A DNA stretch of 64,000 nt from Anarhynchus alexandrinus. Lineage: Eukaryota > Chordata > Aves > Charadriiformes > Charadriidae. Below are positions 9,961 to 24,100 of this stretch, in pieces. The first letter of the stretch is position 1; each line of letters starts with the position of its first letter. A program made the translations under genes and the position numbers. The notes under the pieces were generated by a model. It had not been told where the DNA came from. It worked only from the letters and a program-made list of their open reading frames with translations, and did no database searches. The stretch is from contig VUYV01000068.1 of the NCBI GenBank assembly GCA_008711295.1, positions 609,221-673,220 on the forward strand. Direction: 5' to 3'.

Positions 9961-12900
9961 GATCCCTCTAATAGACTTTCAGGTAGAAGAGAGAAATATG
10001 AGGCTTGTTATTTTCAGACACATTAGTTTGAGCTACTGGTCCCGTCCTTAGGAATGTGGTTTCATCTTAAAAAAGGGGGTTTAGGCTGCAGGTGGGCATT
10101 TGACTTCCTTTTTGCTTTCACAAGATCTTTCGGCTCCTTCTTATTTCCCTTTTTAACGTTCAGGACTTTTAGATAAGGTGCAGGTTATTATGGAAATGCC
10201 CTAGAACATGCCAGCTAAAGAAGAAAATCTAATTGCTTCTCTTTTAATAACTATGAGCTAATTAAACTCATCTATCAAACTCCATTACTGCTGGCAGTTT
10301 CTGCAAAGACAGCTTGCACGAGAACTGGACTGTGAAAGAAGCTCCTCAGCCTTGGCCTTTGCCAAGGAGTAGCTCGGGTTTGGAGGCCTTGAAGGACTCT
10401 GTCCTTTCTGAAGTACAAATCAGGGACATGGAGCCAAACTCCCTGTAGCTTATGACTTTACAGCATGTGCACAGACCCCATTTCTTCAAACTGGAGTTGT
10501 AGCAAGGGGCAGGTGGGCATCTTCCCCTGGAAAGTGTTTCCCAAAACGCTTTCCTGTCCTGATCCCATCAGCAGCTCTCCTGTGCTCCTGCTTCACACCA
10601 GCTGCATTGCTTCTGGCTTCTGTTCTTTCCCCATTCCTTGAAGAAAGCCCCAGCCCCAGCCTGCTTTCTGACTCCATGTAGCCCCCCTAGTCCCAGCCTG
10701 CTTTCTGAGTCCCCATAGCCCAGGCGGGTGACTGGTGCTATTCCTAGGGCTTCTGAAGTGCTGGAGACCTATGACATCCTTTTCAGTGAAAAGGAGGGGT
10801 ATTTCATGTGTGTCTCTGTTGTGCAGACTTGTGAGTTTATTGGGAATATGATCCAGAGCTATGCAAGTCAATTAAGACTTTTGTATTCACTGCACAGGGA
10901 AACCTTCACTTTCCAGTGGGTTTGCAGTCCTCCAGGTACAGTAGCAGAAAGGGTTTTGACCAGAAATGGTGTCCATCTGGTGATGTTACCTTCCCTGTAG
11001 GTTGAAGATACTCTCTGTATTGACCCTGACAAACTCAATATTGCGCTAGCTTTGTTATAGAGCACTCTGGAGGGCTGAGGATGAGTGACTTGTCCCCAGG
11101 CTTACAGGAGATATTAATTCAGACCCAGAAGTTGGTGATCTACAGGACCTGCTAGTCTGCCCTCAACACAGTAAAGTTACATGTTGGTTTCAGTGCCTTC
11201 TGTTCATCTGTTGAGTATTGTGATTGGATTTCTGCCTTTCATAGCTATTCTCTGAAGACTACTGATAAGAATACAACCATCATAGACAGGAGAACAGGAG
11301 GCTCTTTTTAAAATAAGCCCAGCTCTGACTCATGTGCTGATGAAAGGCTCATGCAGTCACTGTGGAGAGCTGCAATAAAAGATTATGATAAAGGTAGCAG
11401 CAGGAGACAACTACAGACAACAGGCCAAGGAGAAAGACGTGTGAGGGAGGGGGGGAGAACTGCTGTTCCTTCCCTTGGATTCCTCACTGCTGTATTGTGT
11501 GGCAGCAAAAGCTGGCAGCTGCAATGGCCTCTGGCGATGCTGTTTACTTTCCTGAGATTTTTTTTCAACTTGCTGTTTTGACAAGCCCACTGGATCATTA
11601 CTGGTTTCCCCCTTTGCTGGAGGAGCCAAGGCACTTTGTGAGGCAAAATTGGGGTGGAAAGCCGAGGATCCAGGTCAGCCCTTGAACAAGGGTGCGCTGG
11701 CATTGCTCTGCAAGGGCAGGAGCTGCACAGTGGCGATGCAGGAGACCAGCTTCAATGACACCAGGCAGCAAGGCCTGATGCTGCAGGTACCTGCAGTTCT
11801 GCCTCAGGAGGAGGTTCAAGGTGGACAAGGGTGGGCTAAAAGTGCTGGTTCCAGGCTTGTGTTGCTCTCTCCTGCAGAGCAGGTAGGGACCTGTGTGCAG
11901 TCCATGCAGGCCAGCACCGGGTCTGACTCACAGGGTGCTGCTGAGATTGCACACAGAGCTTTGAGCTATGAGGGCAAGCGGGGAGCCTGCCATGACTCAG
12001 CCCTCACCTCCAAGGCACTGAATTTGTCCTGTGAGTTCTTTAACAGCTCAGAGTCAGGAGGGTTCAATCTTACCCTCACCTGAAGGATGGCTCAGTTACA
12101 TCTAATGCCGTCTCAGAAGGGTTTGCTCTCTGCCTTGTCTTTCTGGTGAGAGCCAACGGCTCCAGTTACTTTCATTCCTCAGCTTCAGATCTGGGAAGCT
12201 TTGGCAGTTATAGATGTACAAACGTACCAATATGGACATGCTGCTTTCTTGACATTCTCCTAGTCACATCCTGGGCTTCACTGTCTGGAAGGTTTTGTTA
12301 AGCAGCTGCTCGCCATCAGGTCAGGTGTTTATCTTTAAAACACGATGTTGCCTGAAGAAATCTGATTAATTTGTCTATGCGTAGTTTGGAATTGCTTAAC
12401 ACGGGTAAATCTAGTTTACTCAGCTCCTACTCAGGACAGAGATTGTAATAAAGTGCTGCTTGAATCCCAGCCCTTGCGTGTGTTTAGCCTGTTCTTGGGA
12501 AGGATGAGGCAACAGAAGCAATGACAGTTGCATCTGCTAAATCACAGAGTTTTACTGATGCTGCTCTCCATTCTGGTGCATAAATTCTGCCCCAATCTGT
12601 ACTCAATGTTAAAAAATCTGCTGCTGTTTTAGTAACAGACACACGTTAGTTGCAGTTTTTAAAGTGGCATTTAGAGCCATTTGGATACCTACCGGACTGC
12701 ATCAAACACACAGGAAAATGGAGTGCAGGGATGACAGAAGATGCCACTTATTGGGACTATGGAAAATGGAAGGACTGTTTGTACATTATTCTCCGGCCTT
12801 GGCTCAGATGGGGACTTGTGGAGGGGTGTGGGGTGCTTCAAGGATGACAAAATGATATGCCTGAAGATGGAGTAAACTCTAAGCCAGGAGATCAAGTCTG

Positions 12901-13469
12901 TGTGTGCCCTTCAAACCAGTTATTAGAGCTGTACCAGTGCTCCTGCCCCGTGCCATACCCTCCCCTGCTTCCCAAAGAAATAGATTTAAAAATTCAGGTG
13001 AGTAACCCTGGATGGGACAGTGGTTGCAAGCAGCTTCCCACAGCCTCAGATTTTTGCTTGTGTGTGTAAGCTCTGTTAGCAAGTCTTTACTGTCTGTTTG
13101 GCCATGAAGAGGGAACGACACACAGCCTGGGCTATGGCCTAATTATTAACATGCAAACTCATGTCCCGGACATAGTCCTTAAATACCTGTTAGCATACAC
13201 ATGTATGGCTGCTCACTGATGGTTTCAAGGACCATCAGCTTTTCCTTTGGTCTACTTCTGCCAGACATGTGTTTCCTGACCGATGTCTAACATCAGCCCT
13301 CCAGACAGATTTGTCTGGGAAGTCTAGAGCAGACTTTGCTGTGGAGGAGAGACAGGCAACCAACGCATCAGTTGCAGCCTCTCCCTTCTGATGGCTTTGG
13401 CCAAATACTACTCACGGTAAAACTGGAATAAAGGTACAGTCGAGAGAAGGAAACAGATAGCATTGACCG
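9961..13469. other. Intergenic, no gene recognised
   Basis: Sequence between the old repeats and the predicted SLC35F3 poly(A) site. Several open frames of 60-144 codons occur around 11350-12080 on both strands; they overlap each other and show no known family, so I do not call them genes. Confidence 0.5.
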
Positions 13470-14911
13470 AGGCTGAGTTTAAAATATTTTATTATTTAGC
13501 TTTGCCAAACAGGTAATGGAATCTGAAGTTGATTTGCTAAAATGTTTTAAAGTGGATGCCACCCCCGCCTGAGACAAAGAGGGCCTCAGTGGCAGCAGGG
13601 ACCCTTCGGCTATGGCAGCAGTTCAAAAGAACACTTTTAATTTTGTATGCAACAATGTAAACTTCAAAAATAGTAAACTATAACCTTTGTCCCCCCCCTT
13701 TTTTACATAGCATGTGATCTATCACAGATAGAAATTTAATGGCGAACCAAAATCGCGTAAGTAAACATCCTGGTGCTTACAAGTTTCATAAAAAGTGTTA
13801 CATTTGATGTAAATATCTTACATTTTTAACTCTTAACACTCACAATTATGGAGTAAAAGCAACTGGCGATTCACCCCCTTAGTCCGTGCTCTCAGACTGT
13901 ACATCGGCAACCGTGCTCTTGCCAGCCCCTTTCATCACTTCTGGTCGGATTGTCCCACCCCTGACCAAGACTTCCCCTTCCTCACACTTGTGTTAGTCAA
14001 GCGCAGCTCCGCACAGGGGTAAAACCTGTGCAAGTGAGAAGAGAACCAGGTCTCCTGCACGCAAACTTGCAGTCCCCCTGGGCCCCACGTTCCCACAGAA
14101 GCCACGGCGCGTATGGGGCAGGGGGCATGTCCTGATGTCGGTGGGAATTTGGGGTTCCCCGGGGCCCAGCCCTGCCATTGCAAGGGCCTCGCAGCGGGAC
14201 CTGGTTCTGCGTGGATAAAGACAAGAGTTGTGTAGAAGGCACTGGATTTCTCTTGCATGATTTTAAACGTGGGCTACAGTCATGTGCAGAATAAGGAGAT
14301 CTGGGCTCTAAACTGCTTTCTCTCTAGTGCTCTAGTGCAAGCGTTTTTAGTGCTTGAATTTTCTCCTGGTTGCAGTGCAACGTGCACTCATTAACAAAGA
14401 GTGATTTCCAAACCTCCTTCCTTCCACTCTTCCCCCCATCTTCCTGTCCCCAAAAAGATTCCCTTTTGGTTCCTTAAAAACTTTTAGAGTACAGCTCTGG
14501 TCAAAAATAAACGTGTGATGTAGCATAGCATTTGTTTCTTTTAAATCACAGTGTGCAATGCATCATTCGGTACCTAATGTTCAAAATGTCTGCCCTGCTT
14601 GTCATGAAAATCATTCTTTAAAATAACCTATGCAAATAATATATTTTGACTATATATTACATTCATTTAAAAAGAGAAGAGAGGTTCTTGGTTTGCAGGT
14701 TTTTTTTTTCAGTGTACTACTTAAGTGAAAGGTCTGATGTGAAAAAAAGTACAAGCAAACGGGACATGCCAAGACTCGATGCCTTAGATGGTGATCATAT
14801 CAAAACTGTACAGGTATGTACACCATGTTGGACAGGTGTGCTTCTTCCCAAGAAAAGACCTTTGCGTCATCATATATAAGGTTAACCACAAAGTTTTGGT
14901 AAAAAGAGCAT
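13470..14911 (-). terminator. SLC35F3: SLC35F3 3'UTR with poly(A) signal
   Basis: Noncoding sequence downstream of the SLC35F3 stop (14912-14914). The first canonical AATAAA read on the minus strand is at 13488-13493, giving a predicted 3'UTR of about 1.4 kb. ATTAAA variants occur nearer, for example around 13735, and might give shorter ends. Extent is inferred. Confidence 0.6.
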
Positions 14912-15156
14912 TTAATGAGCAAAGGATGACATGGAGGGGCGAGTTCTCCGGCTCTTGTTAGGCAGTCCCGAAGCAATGTCTCCATTCCCCTCGGGGATTT
15001 CTTCCTTCTTCCGGACTTTGAGACGCGTGAGGAGCTTTATTACCCAGACGTCCCATTCCTCTGGCAAGAGCAACAGGAGGAAACCCAGGCCAATAATGAT
15101 GATGGCAATTACTCGGACACTGTTGAACACAATTTCACTTGTGTAGTGGTCAACAA
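14912..15156 (-). CDS. SLC35F3: SLC35F3 last coding exon (VDHYTSE...SSFAH stop)
   Basis: 245 bp: two bases completing Val, 80 codons, and a TAA stop at 14914-14912. It encodes the final helix ([20 protein letters not shown]) and a charged C-terminal tail. The acceptor is tctcacacag; the upstream in-frame ATG at 15169 lies in the intron and is not a start. Confidence 0.95.
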
Positions 15157-18100
15157 CTGTGTGAGACATTGAACAGGTGTTATTACGTGAGACAAAGCAT
15201 TAGTGCAGTACCCCTTTCCTCCCCGTCACCTCCCCAGCTCTGAAGGCTGGCTGGGTGGGGCAGGAGAACATGACCACAGAGGAGATGGTGGCAGGGAGAC
15301 TGCCCTTCCTGCTGGTTTAGCACACAGTAGGGTACGGCCCCAGTCAGAGCTGTCCTGTGGGCTCAGGCTGCAAACAGGGGTGATGCTTGGAGCTGCAGCA
15401 GTTGTCTGCAGTAGCATCGTCTCTGTGGCTTGCCGATGGCACAGGAACCCCCGCTGAGGGCCAGGTAAGCAGAGAAAGGGGCATTTCCCTTCCCCGGCAC
15501 AGCAGCTCCTTCTTGCAGATTTTTTCTGCTCACCCTGCCTGTCCCGCTGAGTAAGAAGCCCTGCACACCCTGAGCCGTGCACACATGCGGGTGGGGATCA
15601 CACCGGTCGGTACCAAAGTCTGCCGGGGCAGCCAGCAGTGCCCAGCTGTGCGTGCATGCAGTCAGCAAAAAGCTGGGAGCTGCCGCCTGCAGCAGTTCAG
15701 CACGCTGGGTTTTAGGAGCCTGGCTGGCGAGAGGTGGCTCAGCTTTGGGCCAGGTTTGCCCCTGCACTCCCCTGCCCAGCCCTCCTGGGCTCTGCAGCCT
15801 CTTAGCCTTCACTGAAGTTCAGAAAACTGACAGCATAGCAGACCATGCCCACAAAAGCATTGTCCAGTGTTCTTGATAAACACCTGCAACATTATTTACC
15901 AAGGCAAGCAGAATTACTAATACATATTTGCTCTAAAATGTAAGCGCTTTTATTTGTTTCAGTTTAGTGTTAAGAAGAGCCCTGAAGAAATCATTAAGAA
16001 TTGATTTCTACTCATCCATGAGTTTTCATCCCAGCCCAGAGAAGGATGACTTCAAATCTAGTTTGTTTCTCAGTATGCTGGCTTCTTCAGACAGTAATTT
16101 AAAAAGAAATTCTAGAGATTATGAACATTCGCGTAGTATTGCACAGTACATAGTTAACACATAAAGTATACATTTTTAATCAGTGTCATCTTCGTAAGTC
16201 TTTGAGAGAAGATGCAAAACATGTTTAATAAAGCTATTTGCTTTTATGCCTGTTGTGTATTTGAAAGGCCACAGATTTAATGTATTCATTAAGATGCAAG
16301 GCAGAAATCCTTACCCGCATTCACTGGGACACTCAGTACAATTCCAAGAGAAATCAAGGTGGGGTAGGTAATAGCAATCCCAAAATTTAGTAGAATATTG
16401 AATGCTGAAGAAGGAAAGAAAAACACCTTTTACTACAGCGAAATGAGGCAGAGGTAATGTCACTTGTAACATTTCTGCTTTATTACTCCCTCTGGATGTT
16501 GTTCATATAGAAAGCACATTAGTTTCTATTGTTACTCCTGGACACCTGTTACCTGTGGACAGATGTCTGCCTGCTGCATGTCCGTCTGCCTGAGACATTG
16601 CTGTTCACAAGGGATTTTACATCCCGCTGGAGTCCAGCGGCAGGACTGGGGGGTACAATCTGTCTCTCAGTGTAATGTGCAGTGACTCCCGCTCTGCACA
16701 GTAATCCGCTTCGCCCTGCTGAAAGGCTACACGCTTTTCACCTGGGAGACTTAAGCCAAGCAGTCGCTTCTGGCTGAATCTTTTTTTTTGTAGAAGGTGG
16801 AAGATGCTGTAAAACTAACCCTCTTCCAGACAGGAACTTGCTAAATATCACAGAATCACAGAATGGTCAGGGTTGGAAGGGATCTCTGGAGATCATCTAG
16901 TCCAACCCCCCTGCCAGAGCAGGGTCACCTACAGCAGGCTGGACAGGACAGCATCCAGGTGGGTTTGGAATGTCTCCAGAGAAGGAGACTCCACCACCTC
17001 TCTGGGCAGCCTGTGCCAGTGCTCTGCCACCCTCAAAGTAAAGAAGTTCCTCCTCAGGTTTAGATGGAACTTCCAATGTTTCAGTTTGTGCCTGATACAA
17101 ATATATATACTGATACAAATATACATGATACAAATATATCATGTATATGTGCCTGATGCAAATATAATATGTATACAATATAATGTCGTTATAATACCAT
17201 TACAACTGAATGGTTATAATATCACTCCACTGTAATACCACGCACTGTTCATGGAGTGTCTTATGACAAATTAATAATTGCTTTGGACCAAATTCACCCT
17301 TGTTTTAAGGTGACTGGCTTTAGCGAAGTCAGGAGAGCCCTGCCAATACTGAAGTTGTCAGCAGCGGGGGCTCTGACCGTTTCCTAGTCATACCTCTACA
17401 TTGCAAACCCCCAGCAATCACTTGCCAAGTTTTTTCTTACAGAAAACTTCCATTGAGCCCCCTGATAAGTAAACTGGAGGTACTTCTAGAGTCAGGCGTT
17501 GTGACTGTTCAGGGTAAAAGGAGCTGGGGCTCAAGATGGGGATGGAGAAGGGCTATTTCCAGTAGGAATGGAAGTTTTAGGAGATGTGATGCTGTCATCC
17601 AGTGTAGGGACCAACTGTGCCAGCACAGTCAACACGTCTAGTTTAGCAAGGAATAGCATCACATTTCTGATGACCCTGAATCATTAAAGCTTGGATTTGG
17701 CATCTCTCCCAAGCTGGGTTCCCTTGGTGGCACAGCAGTGGCAGCAGAAGAGAGGAGTGCCACCTACCAAATTCCCATCAGGGCTATGCAATGCTACATT
17801 TTCAAAAGTTTCCTGCTCTTGAGAGATAGCAATTGGCTATTACTGAAGCTGGCAGAGGCGCCGGAGGCTGGCCTTCACTGGCCCGGCCTAACCTGCTTGC
17901 TCAGGGGATTCCGATGAGCCCAAGGTAATGCCCTGCCGGTGGGGCTGTGTCCCGTCACAGCCCGGGTGAGTGTCACTTGTCTCCATGAGGCAGAGTGGAC
18001 CAGCAGGAGTTAGGACAAGCTTTACAGTTTAGTCCCACAGCACCTTCTAATGACGGCTACAGTATTTTGGCTTGGTAAAACATCAGAAGTGGGGTCTACA

Positions 18101-21100
18101 TTGCCACCTAGGAATGGACCCTCTGCGTGATTTCTCAAGCTAATAATTAGGTTGAGAAGAAGGGAAAACAGTCCCAGTATGGCAGAGGTTTCACCAGCAG
18201 CCAGTTTCTGCCACCCTCCTCCACCCCGAGCAGCGTGAGAGCCCCCTGTCAACTCACTCAATAAGAGAATCGAAAATCCACAGAGGTTTTCCCAAGGAAC
18301 GATGTCAAAAGAGCTCCAGTACTCCACTTTGGTAAAGTAAAGGATGACGGGAATACAGGTAACGAAGAGGATGTTGAAGACAGCTAACACGGACAGGAAT
18401 AAGGCAGCTTCTCCAAATTTAGCACTGCCCAAAAGAAGTTTGAATAAAACCTACAAAAGGAAAACACACGGGTTTAACTCTCTTGCACCGCTCCTCTGGG
18501 CGCTGGTGTCCTGGACCCTGTGGTTCCTGGCGTCCTGGTGTCCTGGCCAGTGCTTGGGGCCGAGGGGCTGGGTGCCAAGCGGTGTCAGCCAGCACCTCTA
18601 CTGGGATGCTGGCCGCACACTTGAGATGGCTGCTCATGAAGCTGTGGAGAGCAGCTCGTGTGCCCCAACCTTCTCCCTCCTGGCAGCCCCCTGGAGCACA
18701 GGCAGGGGCAGCTGCCCAATGCGCCCATGCGGGAAGGGTACTCTGCACCTTTGACCGTGCACCTCCCAAAAGGGAAAGGTGCTCACCCTAGCCTAGACCC
18801 TTCAGTCTTTTTTCTGCCTGTTCCCTTCAGGAAAAACTCTGGAAAATTTGACACTAAAACCAGAAGACTTGGTGGAGCAGGGCAGGGGGCAGGAGAGGAA
18901 GCAATGGGTGTGATCTCCCTGCATGACACATCACTGGTCCGGACCTTGAGCTGCCACCTGAGGACCACTGTGGTGGTGAGCAAGCACAGTCCATGCTGTC
19001 CTTGCTCCTTGTCCCCCCGTGCACCACAGCCTGCCAGTGAGTGCCACGGTGCTCCCAGCATGAGGTCCCAGTGCTGGACCACTTTCTCCTTGGGAACTCC
19101 TCCCCAGCAGCAGCCCCGCAGCCCAGAGCCCAGCTGCAGCCTGACTGAGACTGTGAGGAGGGATTTAAAAGCTTTGGTTTGTCAGTGGGAGAAGGGATAA
19201 AGAAAGAGGGAATGAGGGATGTGAGTGGCCCATCTGGGGAGCCCCCGCGGATGGGTCTGGTCTGGGGTCTTGCATCAGTTTTCCACCACGGAAGTGCAGA
19301 GGATCCAGTGGATCCCCTGGGCTCTGGGTACTGCTCTGCTGCATGTGGCGCAGCTTGTGTGCCTGCAGGTCTGCCTGCCCCCCCCCCCGCCCCGGCACGC
19401 ACAACTCATGGAAACTGAGCCAGACTGCGGTAAGCAAGAGCAGAATGGCAGCAGCAGCAGCAGAGTGCTATTCATTGCAGAATAAACTGCGCAGCTCCAT
19501 CTGCATGCACATGCAGGGTGCACTGCAGCGTAACACCCTGCCGGCACTGCCACCGTCACCTCCCCGTGCACCAGCTCTGTCTGCGACTGGTGGAACAGCC
19601 CCGAGACCCCCGTCCCCCGCAAGGAGCAGCGGTGCCATGGGAGAGGGGGCAGAGCTAGGCTCCAGCCTTGAGTAACCCTCCCTGCCTGCAGATGACTCCA
19701 GAGCCATGGCGTTTCCTTGGGTCTGGAGGGCCACGTCTCTGGTCTGGCAAGGAAATGCTCTTTTAAAGGAAAAAGCTATACGAAACTTCATGACCTCTCT
19801 TATGTAAGACATAGGCTGATCTGAAAAAATGAGCAGAAAGCATTGCAGCACGGCGCTGAGGGACACAGACAGATGCTGCTCAGTTTGGTGAGTCTCCCTG
19901 CATTGCTTGTGTTAAGGCTGCAGGGCTCACCTGGACGATTTGCGTTGGGAGGACTGGTACGGTGCAATTCATTAGACCAGATGGAGACATCTGCACCTCA
20001 CCCCAGTCTCCACATCCGAGCTGGGGTGGGTGAACCGCACCCTACGAGTGCTTATTGCTCTCTGTGGACTGCAATGCCGAGTGCCCTGAGCAGCACAGAG
20101 GCAAATGCACATACGTGTCTCAAGCTGAGTGAAACAGCTCTCTGCCCAGCAGAGAAGGCTGCATGTCATCTTACACACAGTGCAGCGTGCCCGGCAGCGG
20201 TCAGCACGAGACCTTGATTCATAGGCATGTGCTTTGGAATTTAAGCGTGTCATTATTTCCATGATAAGCAATACTTTAAGCCCAGCAGAGGCTACGTGTG
20301 CTACTAAAGGAGAACTGGCAAAGGGAGGTGACACTGACTTGAAAAAGCAGCTAAATCTCTGCAGGGCACTTCCAGAATGAGTAATTAAATCCAGCACCTA
20401 TGGAAAAACAGCCTAATTTTTCAAGAAGGTGGGGCATCTGTAAGCATTCCTGTTGGTACTGGAGAAGACTCTTCCCAGGAAGGAGGAGGTTTTTATCCTA
20501 AGTGAGGGCAGATATCAAAGCAAGCGAATACCTGAACGCAGTGTTGCAGAGCCCCTCCAAGAAAGGCATGTGGCACTGAACGGCATGGAGGGTTGCAAGT
20601 AAGACAGGAGCAGTTAAAGTGAGTGACGGGGGTGACTGGCATCTTTTGGGGGCGGGGGAAGACCCAGGTGTGCTTACCTTGTAGAGAGCAGACATTGAGG
20701 CAGAGCCCACCACCAGGGCTATCCCAATAACGGAGTGGCTGTGAAACCCATCGGCGTACGTCATCATAACTATCCCTGCAATAGCAAATATAGCAGCCAC
20801 AATCTGGTTGGAGACAAAGAAAGAAAGCAAATGTTACTGGACAACCCCCAGCGTGGAAGAACATGAGAGCAGCTTTAAATAAGAGGGAGGTACTTCTGCA
20901 TCACCTGCTTATGTAGACAACAAGAAGCAAGCCCAGGCGGGTGTCCGGGGAGCCCATGCTGCCTCCCCGCACAGCTTCCCCGGCTGCAGAGCCCGGGGGG
21001 GTGTGCGGCGGGCCAGACCGCAGCGCTCAGGGTCTCGGACTGAGCTGAAGGGGGGATTTCATCTCTGTCACTGAGCCTCCCCATCAGCGAGTCCCTGCAG

Positions 21101-24100
21101 CCTGCGCGTGACAGTAATGCACAAGTAGTAATTCCCTGGCGCTTGCAGGAAAGGCTTTGAGTCCTGCGGAGGTTTTGGAGGAAAAAGGTTTTTGAAATAA
21201 ACAGGGGAATTAAACTCATGCAACTGCTTTCCAGTTCAGATGTGTCATTTTAGAGAGCAGAGGGAGCCTTAGTCAGCCAGCCAGGCCCTCCGCAGCGCCT
21301 GAGGGGGCTCGTCCAAAGGGAGGTAGCATTCACAAATGCGGGGGACAGGCTGCCCCTGATTCAGCAGGGTCAGCAAGAGACCCCTGGCTTCTCTAGGACT
21401 GTCCTACCAGATGTCTCAAGCCTTCCCGGGTGGTAATTCTGGGGTGAAAAGTGTTTTCTGCATGCTCTCTGCTTCCCGGCTCTGCAGTGGTGTGAGGGAT
21501 GCCCTGCTTACACCACATCGCCTTTGGCTGCACAGTCGTGGTGGTGCCTTTAAGGTGACTGGGATAATTGACTTTTTTTTCACCCATAGCTGGGTCAGTG
21601 CTAGCCAACTGTCCCCTCTCCCGGTGCCAGACTGGGGTTTTAAGCCCCATCCATGGGCTGTGGCTCTCTACACATCCAAGAGCAATGGCCTCCTCTCACC
21701 TTTCCTGTTCACCGCCAGCGATGCTGGGGCTACTGTGAAGACGCAGGGGGAAAGCCTGTGTGCCAGGCTCTGCTGCCACCTGAAGAGCAAGTTGTGGTGC
21801 GCTGGACCCCTTTTCCAGCTGCACGTCCCCATCCTGGCAGCACCAGCAGCCTCTTCCCTGGGTTAAGCTGGGACTGGTGCTGGGGGGCACCTATAAAACT
21901 TCCACGGACAATCACCCAGCAGCTCCCTCCTGCACGCTGACATCAACACCTCCAATTTCCCCTAAGAGAAACACGCCCCATTTTTGCAAAGAGAAGGGGA
22001 TCCATTTCTCCAAAGGTGTTGCTGTAGAATGGCAGGGTGGCGCAAGGGCAGAAAAAAGCCCAAATCAGCAGAAGCTGACGCTGCCTGGAAAACACAGCTG
22101 CTAATAGCAACTCAGCAAGAAGGGGATCGAGTCGAGAAACTGCTGTTTGAGATGCTGCATGAGCACAGCTTTGGCGGGGTACAGAGCGGGGCAGGGTTTT
22201 CCCCGGCTGCTCAGCCCCCCGCAGGGCCCAGCCGGGGGGCAGCGGGTTCTGAAGACGCGGAGCCTGGTGGGAGCTGCAAAGGCTGCATCTGCACCCTGCA
22301 CATTTGGAGAGGTTCAGCTACAGCATCTCGGCTTGCAGCCCAGCGGGCATCAGATCTCTCCATGCACAGCTGTGGGGCATCATTTCTAAAGCAAAGCTTG
22401 GTGGTGGTGTAACTGGGCCCTACTGTCCTGGACGGCTTCTTTTTAAGGCAAAGAGAGAAAAAAAACCCCAATGCATGGCTCTACAGCAACGTGGGGCTGT
22501 TTCAGACAGGCAGGACTGAAGGAGCTCAGCAGCTCTCAGCAGTTCGCTCATGTCAGCGTGCTGGTGCTTGTCATATAAAAGTGCAGACACTCTGTGTGGC
22601 TTCAGAGACACAAGAAAGAAAGGTCATTGAATGAGACTAGCATGGGGCAGGTGCAGAACGACAAAAAAGAGATTTGTCTTCACCCAACATATAATTCCGC
22701 CAAGGACAGCTCTGCTGTTGCACACTGTGGATGTGAAAAGTTTACAAGGATAAACTCATGGAAGAAAAAAATCCATCAAGGACTATTAACTATAGGAACA
22801 TCACTTCCATCTCAGGAAGTCCTCGAGCCTCAAATTGCTGGAGGCTGGAAAGTCTCATGAGGAAATATCATTACAGGCTTTTCCTGTTTAGACAGATTTT
22901 TCTAGGTGTCCACTACAGGCAGCTGCAGGAGCCGCGCTCCTGGGGCAGATGCACCTTTGCTCTGACTCAGTATGGCTCTTTGTAGACCTGCAAGATACAT
23001 GGCTTGGGCTTATCTGAAAGATGGTGACTCCAGCCCTTCCATGTCCCCTGTGCTACAGCCCAGGTGACAAAGAGTGGTAGATGCAGCGTTTCCTGTAGCG
23101 TCTGCTCCAGGGGTGGCCGTCTCCTGTCCAAGATGTGTGGGGCTCGTCCAGCCTGAGCCCGGGGGAAGACCACAGCCCCGCGCCAGGCTGTGGCAACCAG
23201 CCGGCACCTCCGTGTGTGTGGGCAAAGGGAGCCTGCCTGAGCCCCCGCTGGCGGCTCCAACTCTGCTGCAGTGGAAACTTGGAGGGCACATTAATGAACT
23301 GCAGAATGAAAAGGATCCAGTTTTGCTTTCAATGTCAGGGGCTGGCTGACTTCTGAGCACCTCCCAGGAGGCTGGGTCTCTGCCCGCTTGGAAAGGAAGA
23401 CTACGAGTTGGGATTTGATAGTATAGTTATCTCCACGTCCCACTGGCAGGTGTGCTTGTCTATACGTTACTACACTGGAAGTACCTGCAAGCGATGGCTC
23501 TCTTGGATTCCGAGCGGTTTTATTTACTGTAGCATGGAGGGAAGCACCAAAGTCAAAGATCAAAGCAAATAAACGCAGTCTGCAAGCAGTTTTGCTGGGG
23601 CAGAGGTCCTCGCCTCTCCTATCAAGCATGTCATGACTGTCAGATGAGTCTTGGCCTCACCTCTCGGCCCGCCTGTCCACATGCCAGGCACGCCGCATAG
23701 GTTTTCTCTGGAAGCCTTTCAGCCTGTCTGTCAAGCACGTCGTTAGCAGCAATGACAGGCTGCTTGCACCGCGCCACGCCACAGCTACCGGCCTGCGGGT
23801 ACTTCCAAATGCCTCAGCTCCGCGGGGCCTGCAGAGGCAACGCTGCACGCACTCACAGCCTCCCTACGCGTGTGTCTCCTCTGAAAGCAATACAACAGCT
23901 TGCAGCCCAGTTGGACCATTGCTCTGCGCCCAGTGAGGGGAAAGGGGGGAGAAATGCAACTTCATTACAAAAGATGCAGGCACTTACAAGTGCCTGAGCG
24001 GCAAGCATGGGATTTTGTAGCTTGCTCTTACATTTGAATTCCAGACAAATTGTGATTTAAGTGCTTGTGGAGCTACCAGTTGCACTTCTGAAGGCCAAGT

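Larger units (their letters stand above)
16405..18257 (-). other. SLC35F3: SLC35F3 intron carrying a CR1 and an AT-rich minisatellite
   Basis: 1853-bp phase-1 intron. Besides the CR1 fragment and the adjacent tandem repeat described separately, I see nothing in it. Confidence 0.85.

Noticed and set aside
11351..12083. Cluster of 60-144 codon frames on both strands
   Set aside because: They overlap each other, have low-complexity composition and no recognised family; likely chance frames.
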